Of a stretch of DNA of 64,000 bases, positions 1 to 10,606 are shown piece after piece. Positions within the stretch are counted from its first letter, which is position 1. Each line of letters starts with the position of its first letter. The notes beneath the pieces were generated by a model that worked only from the letters and a program-made list of their open reading frames with translations, ran no database searches and was not told the DNA's origin. The translations under genes were made by a program, and so were the position numbers. Source of the DNA: Druceiella hillmani (Eukaryota; Arthropoda; Insecta; Lepidoptera; Hepialidae); assembly GCA_039881145.1 (NCBI GenBank), contig JAYKKI010000127.1, positions 434,001 through 498,000 on the forward strand. Reading direction: 5' to 3'.

Positions 1-1949
1 AAAAAAATTAAAAACATGGGCAGTCGTGGGGACTGCCGATAGAAGTGAAAATTGAAAACTATGAAATGACATGGTTTAACACAATTTTCTAGTATTTTTA
101 ATTTCAAAATCCGCGACAAAAATGTTTTCGAAAAACTGAAAATCTGTTTTACCACGCTAGTAAGATATTAAAAAAAGAGAGTCAAATATTAAAAAAAATA
201 AAAATGAATAATATCCAATTTTAAATGCAAATATTGAAACAAATATTGGAATTATTTGAAAATAAATGCTTTGTTTTTTTTATCCATTTTTCTATGTAAA
301 ATGATAACATTATTATTACTCACTGTTGTGCTGCATAGTGATCCTTCAGTTAAGCAATTATAATCAAAATAAAACACAATTTAAACAAAATACATTGATC
401 TTTCCTTGTAGTCAATTTAGCTTTACTTGTATAGATATACACAGTACTAATGTTGCACAACACGTCATGCTTATAGCTACAGTTATACATGTGCCAAAAA
501 TATGTAAATCATAATATGTAATTTTTTAAATTCAAATTGAAAGTCAAATTGAAAACCTTCAGATTATTCTGTAGTTCACAATCACCATTTTTCCTAATTT
601 TTTTAAAAGTTTTATTTTCCATTACCTTTCTTATAATTTTCATTGAAACCTTATATATTGTGCATTTTCTAGGCGCCTACCGTATTTTTTAAAATTTAGC
701 TTTTAAATATCGAAACGTCATGATTGGAAATAAGAAAAACAATTATCACGCCAATTGAAATACCAAGTGTTAGTTAATCTATAATAGTTAATTTCAAAAT
801 GTGTATTTAAATATTAATCTATTTAACAACCTCATAATTTTACGTAACAACTATAATTCTTTACATGACCACTAAACTGTATACTTATATTATTTATGTG
901 TAATGTAAAATATTGTTTTTAGTATCAAGATTACTTGGATACGGAATGTCATACGGTTCACTAAATTTTGTTACGCGCTTTAGCATTTATCGCGTTTAGT
1001 AACATGCGGCACGGGAATATCCAAAATTGACGGTGAACAAAATAGTGATAGAGCTATTTATTATAGGATATCCGTAATTCCCAAACTGACACGGATCCCA
1101 GACATTTAATTTTAGGGGATCACTGGCAGATATGACCACTGATATCTGGCACATTACTCATAAATAACTACATCACTTGTGATGCAAATTTGAAATCCCG
1201 TACCTAAAAGTTAATAACAAAAAAATTATAATAACAAAGTACCAAGATCTATTTATCCACGATTTTATTAGAATATCGGCCCTCTGTACGGTGTCTAAGT
1301 TACGATTTAGAGTTCGTTATTTATTAAAGACTTTTGTGTCAAACTTTTTTGGATATTTTGCAAAAAAAACAATTTTTTATAACATCATCATTTATAATTC
1401 TGCACTCGTTTTATATTTAAATTTATTTCCGGCCATGCATATTGAAGCTGTGAAATTCTTCCGCCATTTTTTTTTACAAAGAAAATGCTAGTAAATATTA
1501 CAGCAAAACTTTAGCAACTTTAAGAATTTAATTGCGTATGGGATAGAATAATTGGGCCTCAATGCCTATGAACAAGTACAAGTGTGGCTACATTCATATA
1601 TGCAGAAAATGGGCTGAAAAATTTCACTTGTAATATTTCTAAGTCCTGATACACTAGTACAGATTGTGAATTATGATAGGCGCATTATAAAAAACCATCC
1701 TGATACAAGTTCAATTCGCACAAGTCGGTTATTTTTAATAGTCGGTATTTTTAATAAGAAATACATTTTATTAAAAGAAAAAGTGATTATAAAAAAATTA
1801 TGTTAGGTACATATTATTCTTTTCATTTTCATATCAATAAATCTTCTGGTTTACAAATTATTTCAGAACATAAAATAAATATCATTGCTTTGTAATTTTT
1901 TTTCTATTAGGATTAGGATTGCAAAAATACTATTCCTAACCTCACAAGG
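1..1949. other. AT-rich DNA without recognised genes
   Basis: I see no coding region or repeat family I can name here. The longest reading frames are under 70 codons, rich in Phe/Ile/Lys, and look like chance openings in AT-rich DNA. Around 1010-1150 the base composition is less AT-biased and there are loose inverted matches (gggaatatcc against ggatatccgtaattccc), too imperfect to call an element. Confidence 0.6.
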
Positions 1950-1951
1950 GC

Positions 1952-2170
1952 ATGTCGTTGCCGTGGTGTGTTGGGTTGATCACAAGGCATACGGCCTTTG
2001 ACGATGCGACGCACCGCGGCGACCCGGGTTCGATTCCCGGCCGTTCGTCGAACGGGGCTGCGGGGCTGGACTGGTGTTGTGGTTGGCTGAAATATATTGC
2101 TCTTGTAGCAATAAGTCCGCCATATGTATCAATTAGATACATTAAAGTAGATAAATAAATAAATAAATAA
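1952..2170 (+). mobile_element. tRNA-derived SINE
   Basis: This is a sudden GC-rich block in AT-rich DNA. A perfect RNA polymerase III B box, GGTTCGATTCC, sits at 2027-2037. About 55-60 bp upstream is a tRNA-like A-box region (GTGGTGTGTTGGGTT). After the tRNA-like head comes a non-tRNA body (about 2045-2145), and the 3' end is a simple tail of about five AAAT/ATAA units (2148-2171). Head with boxes A and B, body and short-unit tail is the standard SINE structure. Flanking similarity (caaaaatac / taaaaatgc) may be a decayed target duplication, but I am not sure, so the ends are approximate. Open frames on both strands here are products of GC content, not genes. The parent tRNA was not determined. 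Confidence 0.8.
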
Positions 2171-5052
2171 ATTAAAAATGCACGGGATAGGTAATATATT
2201 GCAAGAACACTATTTAACATATCAAAAAATAACAACATACAAAATGTCAACATACGAGCCTCTTGGCATAGATTTTTGCATCACTCTTCGCTCTAACCAA
2301 TAGTGCTGCGTTTTATCAATTTTGAATTTCCCTGGCATAATATACAGTTTTTATTTAATGATTTATGCAATGGAAAAAAATTATACAAGAAAACAATGGT
2401 TTAAATATATTGTCCGGTTGATAAATATTTGGTAAAGCTATGTTTGCACCCACTTTAAACTATATGCACATACTCAATTGATACAAATCCTACGTGAATA
2501 ACATACAAAGACATTAATATAGTATATATTAAAATAATGTCTTTTATATTTATTTGTTTATTTCTTTTATATTTGTTTATTTTGTGTGTCATCTTTTATA
2601 TTTGTTTATTTTGTGTGTCATCAAAATCTTTTAAAAATATTTAAAAAATTACTCACAGAGGTCATCTCAATCCAAGGACCGTTGTAGGAATACATATATT
2701 TTCCCTGTTCCATCCTAAAATGTAACATAAGATTTTAACCACCTAAAACATTAAGATGATTCGTATTTTTCTGTTCTTAATTATTCTATTTGCTCCTTTT
2801 ATGTGGATGTGGATTTTCCCTATGTACCATTTTCAGTGTTATTTTTCGAATTATTCTCTTTTATACAAGAAACTTTTTTCTATTTCCTAATAAAAAAATA
2901 AAACACTCGCATAAATAGAAGATTACTAGATAAATTTAAACCAGGTGAGTGAGGCAAATGTTTAATAATTTCAGTAAGAAAAATACGAGTTTCTTGCTAT
3001 TGATATAATATTATGGATATGACAGTGAATTTGAACTTCCTGGGTTAGTACCATTAAAAAAAATAGAACGAATCCAATGTTGAACGACAGGAATATCGTG
3101 TTTGGAACAATAAAATTTGGTCGTAAAAAATCTCATACGATCGATAATTGTACGTACTTTGGACGTAATAAATATACGTTTTAAAGTTTTCTTTATAGAG
3201 ATAAAATAACAAGGCACTTCCGCTCCTTATTTGTAAGGTTCAAAGTTCCTGATTTTTAGAAAATTGCTAAAATTCTAAATCACAATTAAAGAATATTCTT
3301 CTTTTATTACAGAAAGCGAAACTCAATGAATTCAACTACTTTCCCTCTCCAGTTTTATCGACTTAATGTACAGAAATATAAAATCATCAAGAGTTACACA
3401 ATTAGGAGCCCTCATGCTCCATAGGTTCAATTGATTAAGACTGTGTTGGTCCGAACTAACTGTGGCGTTTAAGAAAAAGAAGAATTAAATTATTTAATAA
3501 TTTCTGCAAGCCAAAATTTGCAATAATACAATAAATCAGCTGATTAATGATATTTTCTTAAAAACTTTTCCTAGATTATACCAAAAATATTTTATATCTC
3601 TGTATTTTCGAAGCATATTTATAACGATCACAAAAAAATACATAATTTAGTTAATTTGTATAATGTGGCTTCCAGTAGAAATATAAATATATTATACTTA
3701 CGAATTAATTTTGTTTTTAAATAAACACGTTTAAAAAGATTACTGTTTAGAGAAGTACGTAAAGAGAAAAAAAATCAAGTGTGCTGTTGCGTACATAATT
3801 AACAATAAGAAAATTATTGTCTCGATACACCAAATCAATATCCAATTATTTTCCTGCTCGTGTAAAACCAATTACAATTTCATCGTATTCTGAAATTATA
3901 TCGATTCATCGTATCTCTCCCCTAACAGCCTTAGTGTGGAAAATCGGGAGAAATTGTTGCCACGGGAATATTTCCACTTTGACTGCCGGCATCTTGCCGG
4001 TACTCCCTGCGGTATGGCACGGATGTCGTGTTTCCATTTAATTTGTAATTTACAAATTATTATACAAAAAGTAAACTTCCGTTTGGAAAAGGTAACCGCT
4101 CTCCAAACCAGCAGTTAATTATGTTAAACCGGTCTCGGAGTGGATATTATGGTAACACATTTTAATGTGCCCAAGGTTTTCTATTTAAGCAAGGTATTCA
4201 TTTTTATTGGCGTAGCTGTGTGCCCGTTATAAGGGATGTAAAGAAAAAACACTATCGTTTTGACAATTCTTTGTGTTTTTATGCGTATCCAATTGTCCGT
4301 TAATCTATTAGAGGTTTCTAACTTTTAAATGAAACAATATATAAAAATGTTGTATTTTCTTTCTACATTTTCCTAGATATTTAATGGAAGCTGACTTTCT
4401 TTCTGTGGGAAATGAACTAAGGTCAAATACAACGCTTTGGAAAGAATATTTCTTTTTTAAATTTTTTTTAATGAATTTTTTTATTGACATTTTGGTTAAT
4501 TATTAAATTTGGAATTTTCAACTCGTATGTCGCCAGATTTTTCTCTTTCTATTTCGAAGTTCAATATTTCGCATATGACGTGTTTAAACAAGAAATATAA
4601 AAAAAACTAAATAGAGAATTTTAAAAAACTTGCGAGTAATATAAACAAAATACTTTTCAGAAATACACAATGCTTTAACGCCTATGAAATATAATGAGTA
4701 ATAACATAAATTAAAGGATCAGTTGCGAAAAATTAAGTTAATAGTTGCAGACTTTAATATAATAAAATTTTCATATCTTCATATCACTTGATTATCAACA
4801 ATTACAATAAAATATTCTACTTCAAATAATTCTTAACCAAAATAAAATAGCCAATATCTCTTTACAGTTTTTAATTTTTTATTTCCCAAAATATTCCTTG
4901 CAATGTTAATTTCATTTCATTAAATACACCAGCTAACCTTAACATAACCAATTGCGTCGGTGAGTACTAATTAAACCATAATTATAATAATAACCGGTTG
5001 CAATTATGTAATATAATACTGACAAGAAATGGCTAATTAAAATGAATTTAAG
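2171..5052. other. AT-rich DNA without recognised genes
   Basis: No gene recognised. A tandem duplication at 2563-2620 is listed separately. The stretch 3920-4110 is richer in G+C and has two overlapping open frames of 60-74 codons, but neither resembles a family I know. The remainder is low-complexity AT-rich sequence. Confidence 0.55.
2563..2620. repeat. Two-copy 29-bp tandem repeat
   Basis: A 29-bp unit beginning tcttttatatttgtttattt occurs twice back to back (2563-2591, 2592-2620) without mismatch. A shorter related stretch precedes it at about 2540. It looks like a recent local duplication. Confidence 0.85.
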
Positions 5053-5054
5053 TA

Positions 5055-5090
5055 CAGGATGTCCAGTGGCAGATTTCAAAGTTTGAACAA
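5055..5090 (+). repeat. Left terminal inverted repeat
   Basis: Pairs with 6388-6422 in inverse orientation. The first 22 bases differ at one position only, then similarity decays. It would be the transposase binding and cleavage site. Confidence 0.9.
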
Positions 5091-5299
5091 ACATAGTTTC
5101 TGAACGCAACACATAAGAGGGGCGCGGGGGGCGTCATTAGAAGCGCAAGCGGTGCGGATGTTTCAGTTGCCTTGGAACAGTGGAGTGGAGAGCACCGCGA
5201 TTTTGCCGTCGAGGCGTACATTTCGAGTGGATTTTCGCTGTCTGTAGCACGCCATCGATTTAATAATCGTCACAGTATTCGTCGATTACGTGATGGACC

Positions 5300-5371
5300 A
5301 TCGATCAACCTCATTCAGTCATTGGTCAATCATGGATGGGCAGTCATGGATCGATCAACCTCATTCAGTCA
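5300..5371 (+). repeat. 50-bp offset duplication inside transposase
   Basis: The 22-bp stretch beginning atcgatcaacctcattcagt occurs at 5300-5321 and again at 5350-5371, a 50-bp offset. Fifty is not a multiple of three, so the duplication shifts the reading frame and helped kill the transposase. Confidence 0.85.
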
Positions 5372-5495
5372 AGGTTTAGAGCTACAGGACCAACATTAAA
5401 TAGGCTCAGGCCAGGACCTACACCATTGGTAGCCACGGATGAAAATGACGAGCGTGTTATGGTTTCTGTCGTTGAAAATCCCCGTTTATCACTGC

Positions 5496-5543
5496 GTACA
5501 TGTTCATCGATATTCGGAATTCCGAATATCGATGAACATGTAC
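5496..5543. repeat. Perfect 48-bp palindrome
   Basis: Each arm is 24 bases with no loop, centred on GGAATTCC (5516-5523). Arms read gtacatgttcatcgatattc outward to inward and match base for base. It lies inside the transposase where the second helix-turn-helix is expected and breaks the reading frame soon after (5555). Confidence 0.95.
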
Positions 5544-6387
5544 TTTACCGGTAATAATGCATAAAAAGCTCAAGTTCCGTCCATATAAAATTCAAATTGT
5601 TCAATATTTACACGATTCTGACTTTGAATTAAGAAAAACTTACGCGGAGGTGATGTTGTTGAGATTTCGTACGGCTACCCGGATGGGCAATATATTCTTT
5701 AGTGACTAAGCTCATTTTCACATTGGAGGATATGTGAATAAGCAGAACTTTCGTTACTAGGATGTCCACAATCCAAAACAAATGCATCAAGAACCTTTAC
5801 ATAAGCCTAAAGTAATAGTCTGGTATGCCATGTCTGCATCTGCAATCATAGGGCCTTATTTCTTTGAAAATCAACATGGCCAAACTGTAACTGTGAATTT
5901 GGAGAGATATGCCCAGATGTTAAATATCTTTTTCAAAATAGAACTACAGAATAGTCCATCCTTCAACCAAAACACATGGTTCCAGCAGGACGGGGCCACA
6001 GCTCATACTGCTAATGTGTCCATGAATGCAGTGCGGTAGTTATTTCCAGAAAAAAACATATGCCGAAACGGTACCATACCATGGCCACCTAGGTCACCCG
6101 ATTTAAGCCCATGTAACTTTTTCTTATGGGGATACTTAAAATCCGTTGTTTACAAAACAAATCCGAGCACTGTGACACAACTTAAAGAAAGTATTTGAGC
6201 CGAAGTTAGTAGGATACCCCAGTCGCTCTGCAAACGCGTTTTTGAAAACATGCGTGCTAGACTCGAAGAGTGTGTCAGACTTGATGGCCGCCATTTGGAA
6301 AACGTGGTTTTTAAAAAATTAAATCCGCATTTGTTGTTATAAAGTTAAAATAAACTTTGTATTAGAGGTGTAGTTTTTTTGTACAAT

Positions 6388-6422
6388 TTTTCAAACATTA
6401 AAATCTGCCACTGGACAGCCTG
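6388..6422 (-). repeat. Right terminal inverted repeat
   Basis: Inverse counterpart of 5055-5090, directly followed by the TA target duplicate at 6423-6424. Confidence 0.9.
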
Positions 6423-6424
6423 TA

Positions 6425-6890
6425 TTTGGTAAAATGAATTTAAAAAGAAACACAGCGTGAAGCCAACCAAAATCACATTTCGTTTCCGATATATCATGGT
6501 TAATTAAATAGATATTATTTGGATTTTAACAGGACAAGTAAGGTTTGTAGTGTAATTTGCAGCTAGATCAGCTCTGGATACGATCCATGCGTTTTCAGTC
6601 GGCCGTCAAGCTGTTTGTACTTTTTTTTAGAAACATATTGTACTAGTAAAATTCCCAAGGTTGTTTTCCATTGTTCGCTAGCTAAGGCGTGCTTATATTT
6701 TTACAAATAGTTAGTTTATGTATACACTGCTATTGTACAAATTTTTTATCAGTTTAAATGTCTTTATTGTACAAATGTTATATCAGTCTAAATGTCCCAG
6801 ACCGTGCCTTCGCCTGGCTAATATTAGAAATGGGTAAGTAATTTTGCACATCAATACAAACATATATCGAAGTAAATACTTAAACCTGCA
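6425..6890. other. Spacer with a 34-bp tandem duplication
   Basis: No gene seen. A tandem duplication of about 34 bp (6732-6764 and 6765-6798) shares attgtacaaat and tatcagt(t/c)taaatgtc with a few differences. Confidence 0.6.
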
Positions 6891-6891
6891 A

Positions 6892-7049
6892 TACACTACT
6901 CGCGAAGTTGATCGAAGTTAGGCGAAGAGAATAGTGTAGAGGGGCACTTTGATTCAGTTTGTGCATACATCAGGCTGTCTTTCAAATGTACTTCAGACGG
7001 CGAACAACCTCGACGAGCACTTCGTCGAAATAACTTCGAGAGTAGTGTA
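6892..7049. mobile_element. Small MITE-like inverted-repeat element
   Basis: The left end tacactactcgcgaagtt (6892-6909) is matched in inverse orientation at about 7032-7049 (reverse complement tacactactctcgaagtt) with one mismatch. Total length is 158 bp, far less AT-rich than the flanks. Inside each end are short repeats of cgaagtt or cgaag at about 10-bp spacing, resembling subterminal transposase-binding repeats. There is no coding capacity. I could not find a convincing target duplication, so family assignment is open. Confidence 0.6.
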
Positions 7050-7149
7050 GCTTACGTTCATGCCCTTCTCCCTAATGCGATGATTTCTTTTTAATTATCA
7101 AAAATAATTGTAATAGTACAAAAGTCGAATTACTGATGTTGATAATGAT

Positions 7150-7153
<4 letters not shown>

Positions 7154-7214
<61 letters not shown>
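7154..7214. repeat. (TA)n microsatellite
   Basis: About 30 uninterrupted TA units. Confidence 0.98.
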
Positions 7215-7215
<1 letters not shown>

Positions 7216-8385
7216 GACTTCGACTTTGATCTGATTCGTTTTTTATACAAGGTGAATGGAAAGTAAAGAAATACTTTTATAATAAAAAATTGTCAAATAA
7301 CAAATTTAAAAATACACAAATTTCCTCTTAGTGGAGAGTAATGTAATATTTTAATATAATCGCAAAAAAACTGTTGAAAGTCAAATACATAAGCAGTTAC
7401 CATAATTATTGCAGTCACGAAAAGCTCTGGCATCACGTCCTTCATTAACTTGCTGTTAATAATGAAAGTTTTCCGTATGATCTTTAAATCAACTGTTGTT
7501 TGCATTAAATTTCAATTCTTTTAAGTTAAATGAATACTTCTAAATTGTCATATTGGGACTTTCTTTTTCATTGGCTACTTGTATTTATTTAAACGAAGTT
7601 ATTTCACCTAAATAGTTATATGACGACTTTCCTTATTTGACCTAGCCTTTATTTGATCTAAAAATTTACAAGTATTGACCAATTGATTAAAATATTATTG
7701 TGAAAAATGTACAGGAATAGGTCATTTAAGACCCTCGATGTTTTGAAATGCTCGATGTTTTATTAATAAAACATCGAGCATTTTAAATCACTAAACACGT
7801 AAAAAATAGTAAAAAGAGATATCAGCGATATAGAGATACCCATTTAATAATACATAACAAATTTTTGCAATAATTAAATATTCATATTAATGTCTCCTGT
7901 AAGAGTTTAAAATTGTGCACGTAAAAAATGGTTGTAAATTGTCATTTTTCTAGTTACTACCACTTCAGTAATCACATACAATATTAGAATCATTTTGAGG
8001 TAATCAAAATATTCTACTAATTGTATCTAAGAAGTTTGTCAATTTAAATTCGTGTGATATACCTAAACTGCTAGTCATTCCACATATCTGTCGAAGTACT
8101 TAAGAAAATTTGGTATCACTTTGCACGTGTATGTCGATGTTTTATTATCCCACGCACATACGCAAATACAGACGAATGAACGTACGTATGTACGCAGACG
8201 CGGTCTCACATACACTCACACGCAACAACCATGCGCGCACATATGTATACTCGTGTTGGATTGTTGCTATGACAAGAATTTCCTTCGTTTTCCTTTCAAA
8301 AAGATAAGATAATTTTTTCAAAAATAATTTTATCATTTTTTTTCTCTCATAAAAAACTTCATAAGTATGTGGAACTTATTACAAA
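7215..8385. other. AT-rich DNA without recognised genes
   Basis: No gene seen. A perfect palindrome at 7746-7783 is listed separately. Around 8120-8250 the sequence becomes rich in alternating ca/gc/ta steps; three overlapping open frames there (both strands) are compositional and match nothing I know. Confidence 0.55.
7746..7783. repeat. Perfect 38-bp palindrome
   Basis: Arms of 19 bp with no loop (aaatgctcgatgttttatt and its complement), centred at 7764/7765. A partial third copy of ctcgatgtttt lies just upstream (7735-7745). It could form a cruciform or a long hairpin. Confidence 0.93.
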
Positions 8386-8640
8386 AATTCGCCCATCATT
8401 TTCAAAAGCTTCCTTTCGTTTTTATTCACTAGTAGTTTCTCTTTACTTTTTCATCCGACAAGCCCTCGAAAGGTTTATTCAAATTAGAATAGAGCGTGTG
8501 ATGTCCACCGAGAAGCGACCGAAGAAAATGATATGAGAGAAAAGACAATTGTAGTGTTTGCATTTTGATATTGAGTTAGAAAATTGCATTATGGTATTTA
8601 AATTAGTAGTTCAGTATAAGTTAGACGCAAAATATAATGA
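8386..8640. repeat. Old dispersed repeat, copy A, left part
   Basis: This segment aligns by eye with 16440-16680. Shared blocks include (a/g)aaagcttc(c)tttc, gagaagcgaccg, tattgagtta(g/c)(a)aaatt and tttaaatta. Identity is roughly two thirds, with indels. The alignment continues after the MITE at 8644-9129 into 9130-9290, so the MITE split this copy. On the minus strand some reading-frame similarity to the copy at 16394-16640 persists, but here it is broken by stops. Confidence 0.65.
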
Positions 8641-8643
8641 ACC

Positions 8644-9129
8644 TAATAGGGTATTTGACTAATGTCGATATTTTTTGTTAAAAATGTTTTAAAACTGCAG
8701 AGTAGGTTTAATAAAAACTTTAGATGAAAAAAATAATGCATATAACAAACAACGTATCGAAAGTTTTAAATAGGAAAAAGTGTAAATTTTATTGTACATT
8801 AAATTAAAAAAGTTATTATGACTTTAGTTTCCATGCAAAAAATTAAAAAATTATAATATGCAATATATAACTTAAACGCAATATTTAACGAGATATTACG
8901 AATAGTTGATAAACTCCCTTATAATGAAAGCTAAGTAACTGACCAGTGACGTCATAAGCGAGTTGTGTTTGTATGGGGTGTTTTCGCGCGAATTATGCTT
9001 CGTCAGTTTTAAAGTCGTTATAATTTTGTAATGAAAAGTCCTAGATACGATATATTTATTTTAACTGTTTTTGCTATTACTAATTCAATTTTAGAAATAA
9101 AAAAAAACATAAAGTCAAATACCCTATTA
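8644..9129. mobile_element. 486-bp MITE with 17-bp inverted ends
   Basis: The left end TAATAGGGTATTTGACT (8644-8660) is repeated exactly inverted at 9113-9129. The outermost TA at each side may be the target duplication, as in Tc1/mariner-type elements. The interior has no coding frame; it includes gtgacgtcat and a GC-rich core at about 8940-9010. The element interrupts an older repeat whose uninterrupted relative is at 16.4-16.9 kb, independent support for it being an insertion. Confidence 0.85.
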
Positions 9130-9290
9130 CTATAATATGTTTCACAAGACATTTTCTTTTTGATATTTAGATCTGTGTCTCATATCTCAGAGTTCATCAA
9201 CAAGGAAATGTTAATATAACGATTTAACTTCAGTTCAGTTATAGTAGAGACCAGTAAAACCTTAAATGCATATTGATTTCAAAAAATTGC
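9130..9290. repeat. Old dispersed repeat, copy A, right part
   Basis: Aligns with 16690-16860: shared taatatgttt(c/t)acaa, atctgtgt(c/t)tca(t/a)at and gcatattgatt-like blocks, plus gtagag(a/g)c(c/t)ag. It continues the match interrupted by the MITE at 8644-9129. Confidence 0.6.
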
Positions 9291-9499
9291 ATGTTATATT
9301 TTTATTTTCGTACATTGTTTAATGCTTATAGATAAAATTTACGCACCTTTACCTATTTGGATAGACCGAGTATAAAGATTGCTTTATCTTCCACTCTTGT
9401 TAAATGTACGCCAAATTTTTAAACTGAACATGTTGCTTTCGGGTTCGAAAGCAAAATATTCAGTTTGAAAATTTCAAATCAAGGCCAAATATTACTCAA

Positions 9500-10606
9500 T
9501 CTTGAGTCAGTCAAAGTAGTCATTTAGGCCCTCTTTTTATTTATCATTGCGATTAATGATTGGCCCACAGTTGTCTGCACGGCTCGCTGCCTTCAGTTTG
9601 TCAATGATTTGAATCGTGGGTAGAAAAGCAATCTGTTCATGAGCTGTTTCAAAGTGATATCGATTCAGTTTTTAAATTTATTCTAACCAACAAGCTACAA
9701 TTTAACGTGCGCAAATACACAATGATTGTGTATTCCCGTCAACCTGTAACTTTTATGCAGAATTGCGAGTTAAATGGAATAGCAATAAAAAGGGGAGCCC
9801 TGAGATATCTCGGTGGAATTTTGGACAACCTTCTAACAGTTTGCAATCATATGATTAAAACCTGTCAGAAGACTCCGGATACTAAGATTTGTCAAGCTAT
9901 ATACCCACGATGTCCAAGACAGTGGGTGAATTGAAAGGTTGTTTATTCCCTTTAGTCCATAGTACGCTTGTAACCAAAATATCTTATAACCCAGTTGGAG
10001 AAAGTATTAAAAAGTTTAATATATTTTTGTATAAAAAAATGTATGAGTACTCTCCTCATTTGTTTCCTGCAGATTTTATGATGGAAACGATCTAATTTAA
10101 TCCACCTCAATTACGATGGGAAATGCTTTTGATCAAAATTTTTTTCTTAAAAATCATTGTATTATTATATTAGTAAGCATTCGGTCTTGGGATGGTAATG
10201 ATTTATGGTCCTGATTGTTACGTGAGACTGTTATGTGAGAAGACGGAGTCATGGTTTATTACATCTGTCTAGAGAACGTTCAAATATTCTAAAGCATACA
10301 TCAGTTTTTAATGCACTTAAGTTAATCAGCAAGGTATTGCAAAATGGGCCAATCTTGATAGTTTTCTGCCCCACTGACTGCTTCAGGAATGCGTTTATGG
10401 ACTTGCTCCGTGGTTCACGTTTAATAAATGATTAAGTTTTATATTTAATTTGAGTTAATATATATATATTTTTTTCATTAATTAATTATTTATGTTATTA
10501 TATGTAATGTAAATTATTGTGCTTTTAATTTTTGTAAATTCCCAGCGTTTTGATTTAGCCCGTAAGTTAGATATGGAGTTTTTTGATAAGTAAATGAATA
10601 AATAAA
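9500..10606 (+). pseudogene. Jockey/CR1-like LINE, 5'-truncated, 3' half
   Basis: Reading by eye across frames from about 9503: SQSSHLGPL, LFLFIIAINDWPTVV and CLQFVNDL match the non-LTR reverse transcriptase stretch that normally ends in the FADD catalytic box, here mutated to FVND. Then LQFNVRKYTMIVYSRQ, ELNGIAIKRGALRYLGGILD (9707-9934) matches the segment after the palm of Jockey/CR1 enzymes. KKMYEYSPHLFPADFMMETI follows (to 10095), then LRWEMLLIK and a C-terminal part (10235-10435, TSVFNALKLISKVLQNGP). Frames change several times and stops intervene. The 3' end at about 10588-10606 is an A-rich aataaatgaataaataaaa tail. Endonuclease and the start of the RT are absent, as expected from 5' truncation during target-primed reverse transcription. 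Clade assignment (Jockey versus CR1) is tentative. Confidence 0.75.

Larger units (their letters stand above)
5172..6340 (+). pseudogene. Tc1/mariner-superfamily transposase, inactivated
   Basis: In order along the plus strand: an N-terminal DNA-binding part starting MEQWSGEHRDFAVEAY (5172 on); a second part with KLKFRPYKIQIVQ (about 5560-5600); a first catalytic stretch ending FFSD, then a stop where E is expected, then AHF (about 5690-5715); GGYVNKQNFRY; the long open piece 5782-6039 with WFQQDGATAHTA, which holds the second catalytic Asp; and PWPPRSPDLSPCNFFLWGYL (about 6080-6135) with the third acidic residue as Asp, about 36 residues after the second. The C-terminus RLEECVRLDGRHLE is near 6250-6300. 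Breaks include a 50-bp internal duplication (5300-5371) that shifts frame, a 48-bp palindrome at the second helix-turn-helix, stops near 5701 and 5757, TAG at 6037-6039 and TGA near 6197. All three catalytic Asp positions are still readable, but no full-length protein can be made. Confidence 0.9.
5053..6424 (+). mobile_element. Degenerate Tc1/mariner-superfamily transposon, complete ends
   Basis: The element is 1,368 bp between TA dinucleotides at 5053-5054 and 6423-6424, the target duplication of the IS630-Tc1-mariner superfamily. It starts CAGGATGTCCAGTGGCAGAT and ends with the inverted counterpart (reverse complement CAGGCTGTCCAGTGGCAGAT); similarity continues for about 34 bp with around four differences. 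The inside encodes one broken transposase on the plus strand. The protein type, with an N-terminal helix-turn-helix of the DUF4817 kind and a DDE domain with the WFQQDGATAHTA signature, is abundant in insect genomes. Stops, a frame-shifting internal duplication and a palindrome make it non-autonomous. The ends are close enough that it could have been mobilised by a related transposase until fairly recently (inference). Confidence 0.93.

Noticed and set aside
2027..2037. Functional tRNA gene at the perfect B box
   Set aside because: No closed acceptor or anticodon stem; a body and simple-unit tail follow, as in a SINE.
1942..2253. 103-codon minus-strand frame across the SINE
   Set aside because: It is the complement of a tRNA-derived SINE with an AAAT tail; the frame follows from the SINE's GC-rich head and has no codon or domain signature.
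8110..8336. Three overlapping 63-65 codon frames on both strands
   Set aside because: They arise from alternating ca/gc/ta sequence; His/Tyr/Arg-rich translations are compositional.
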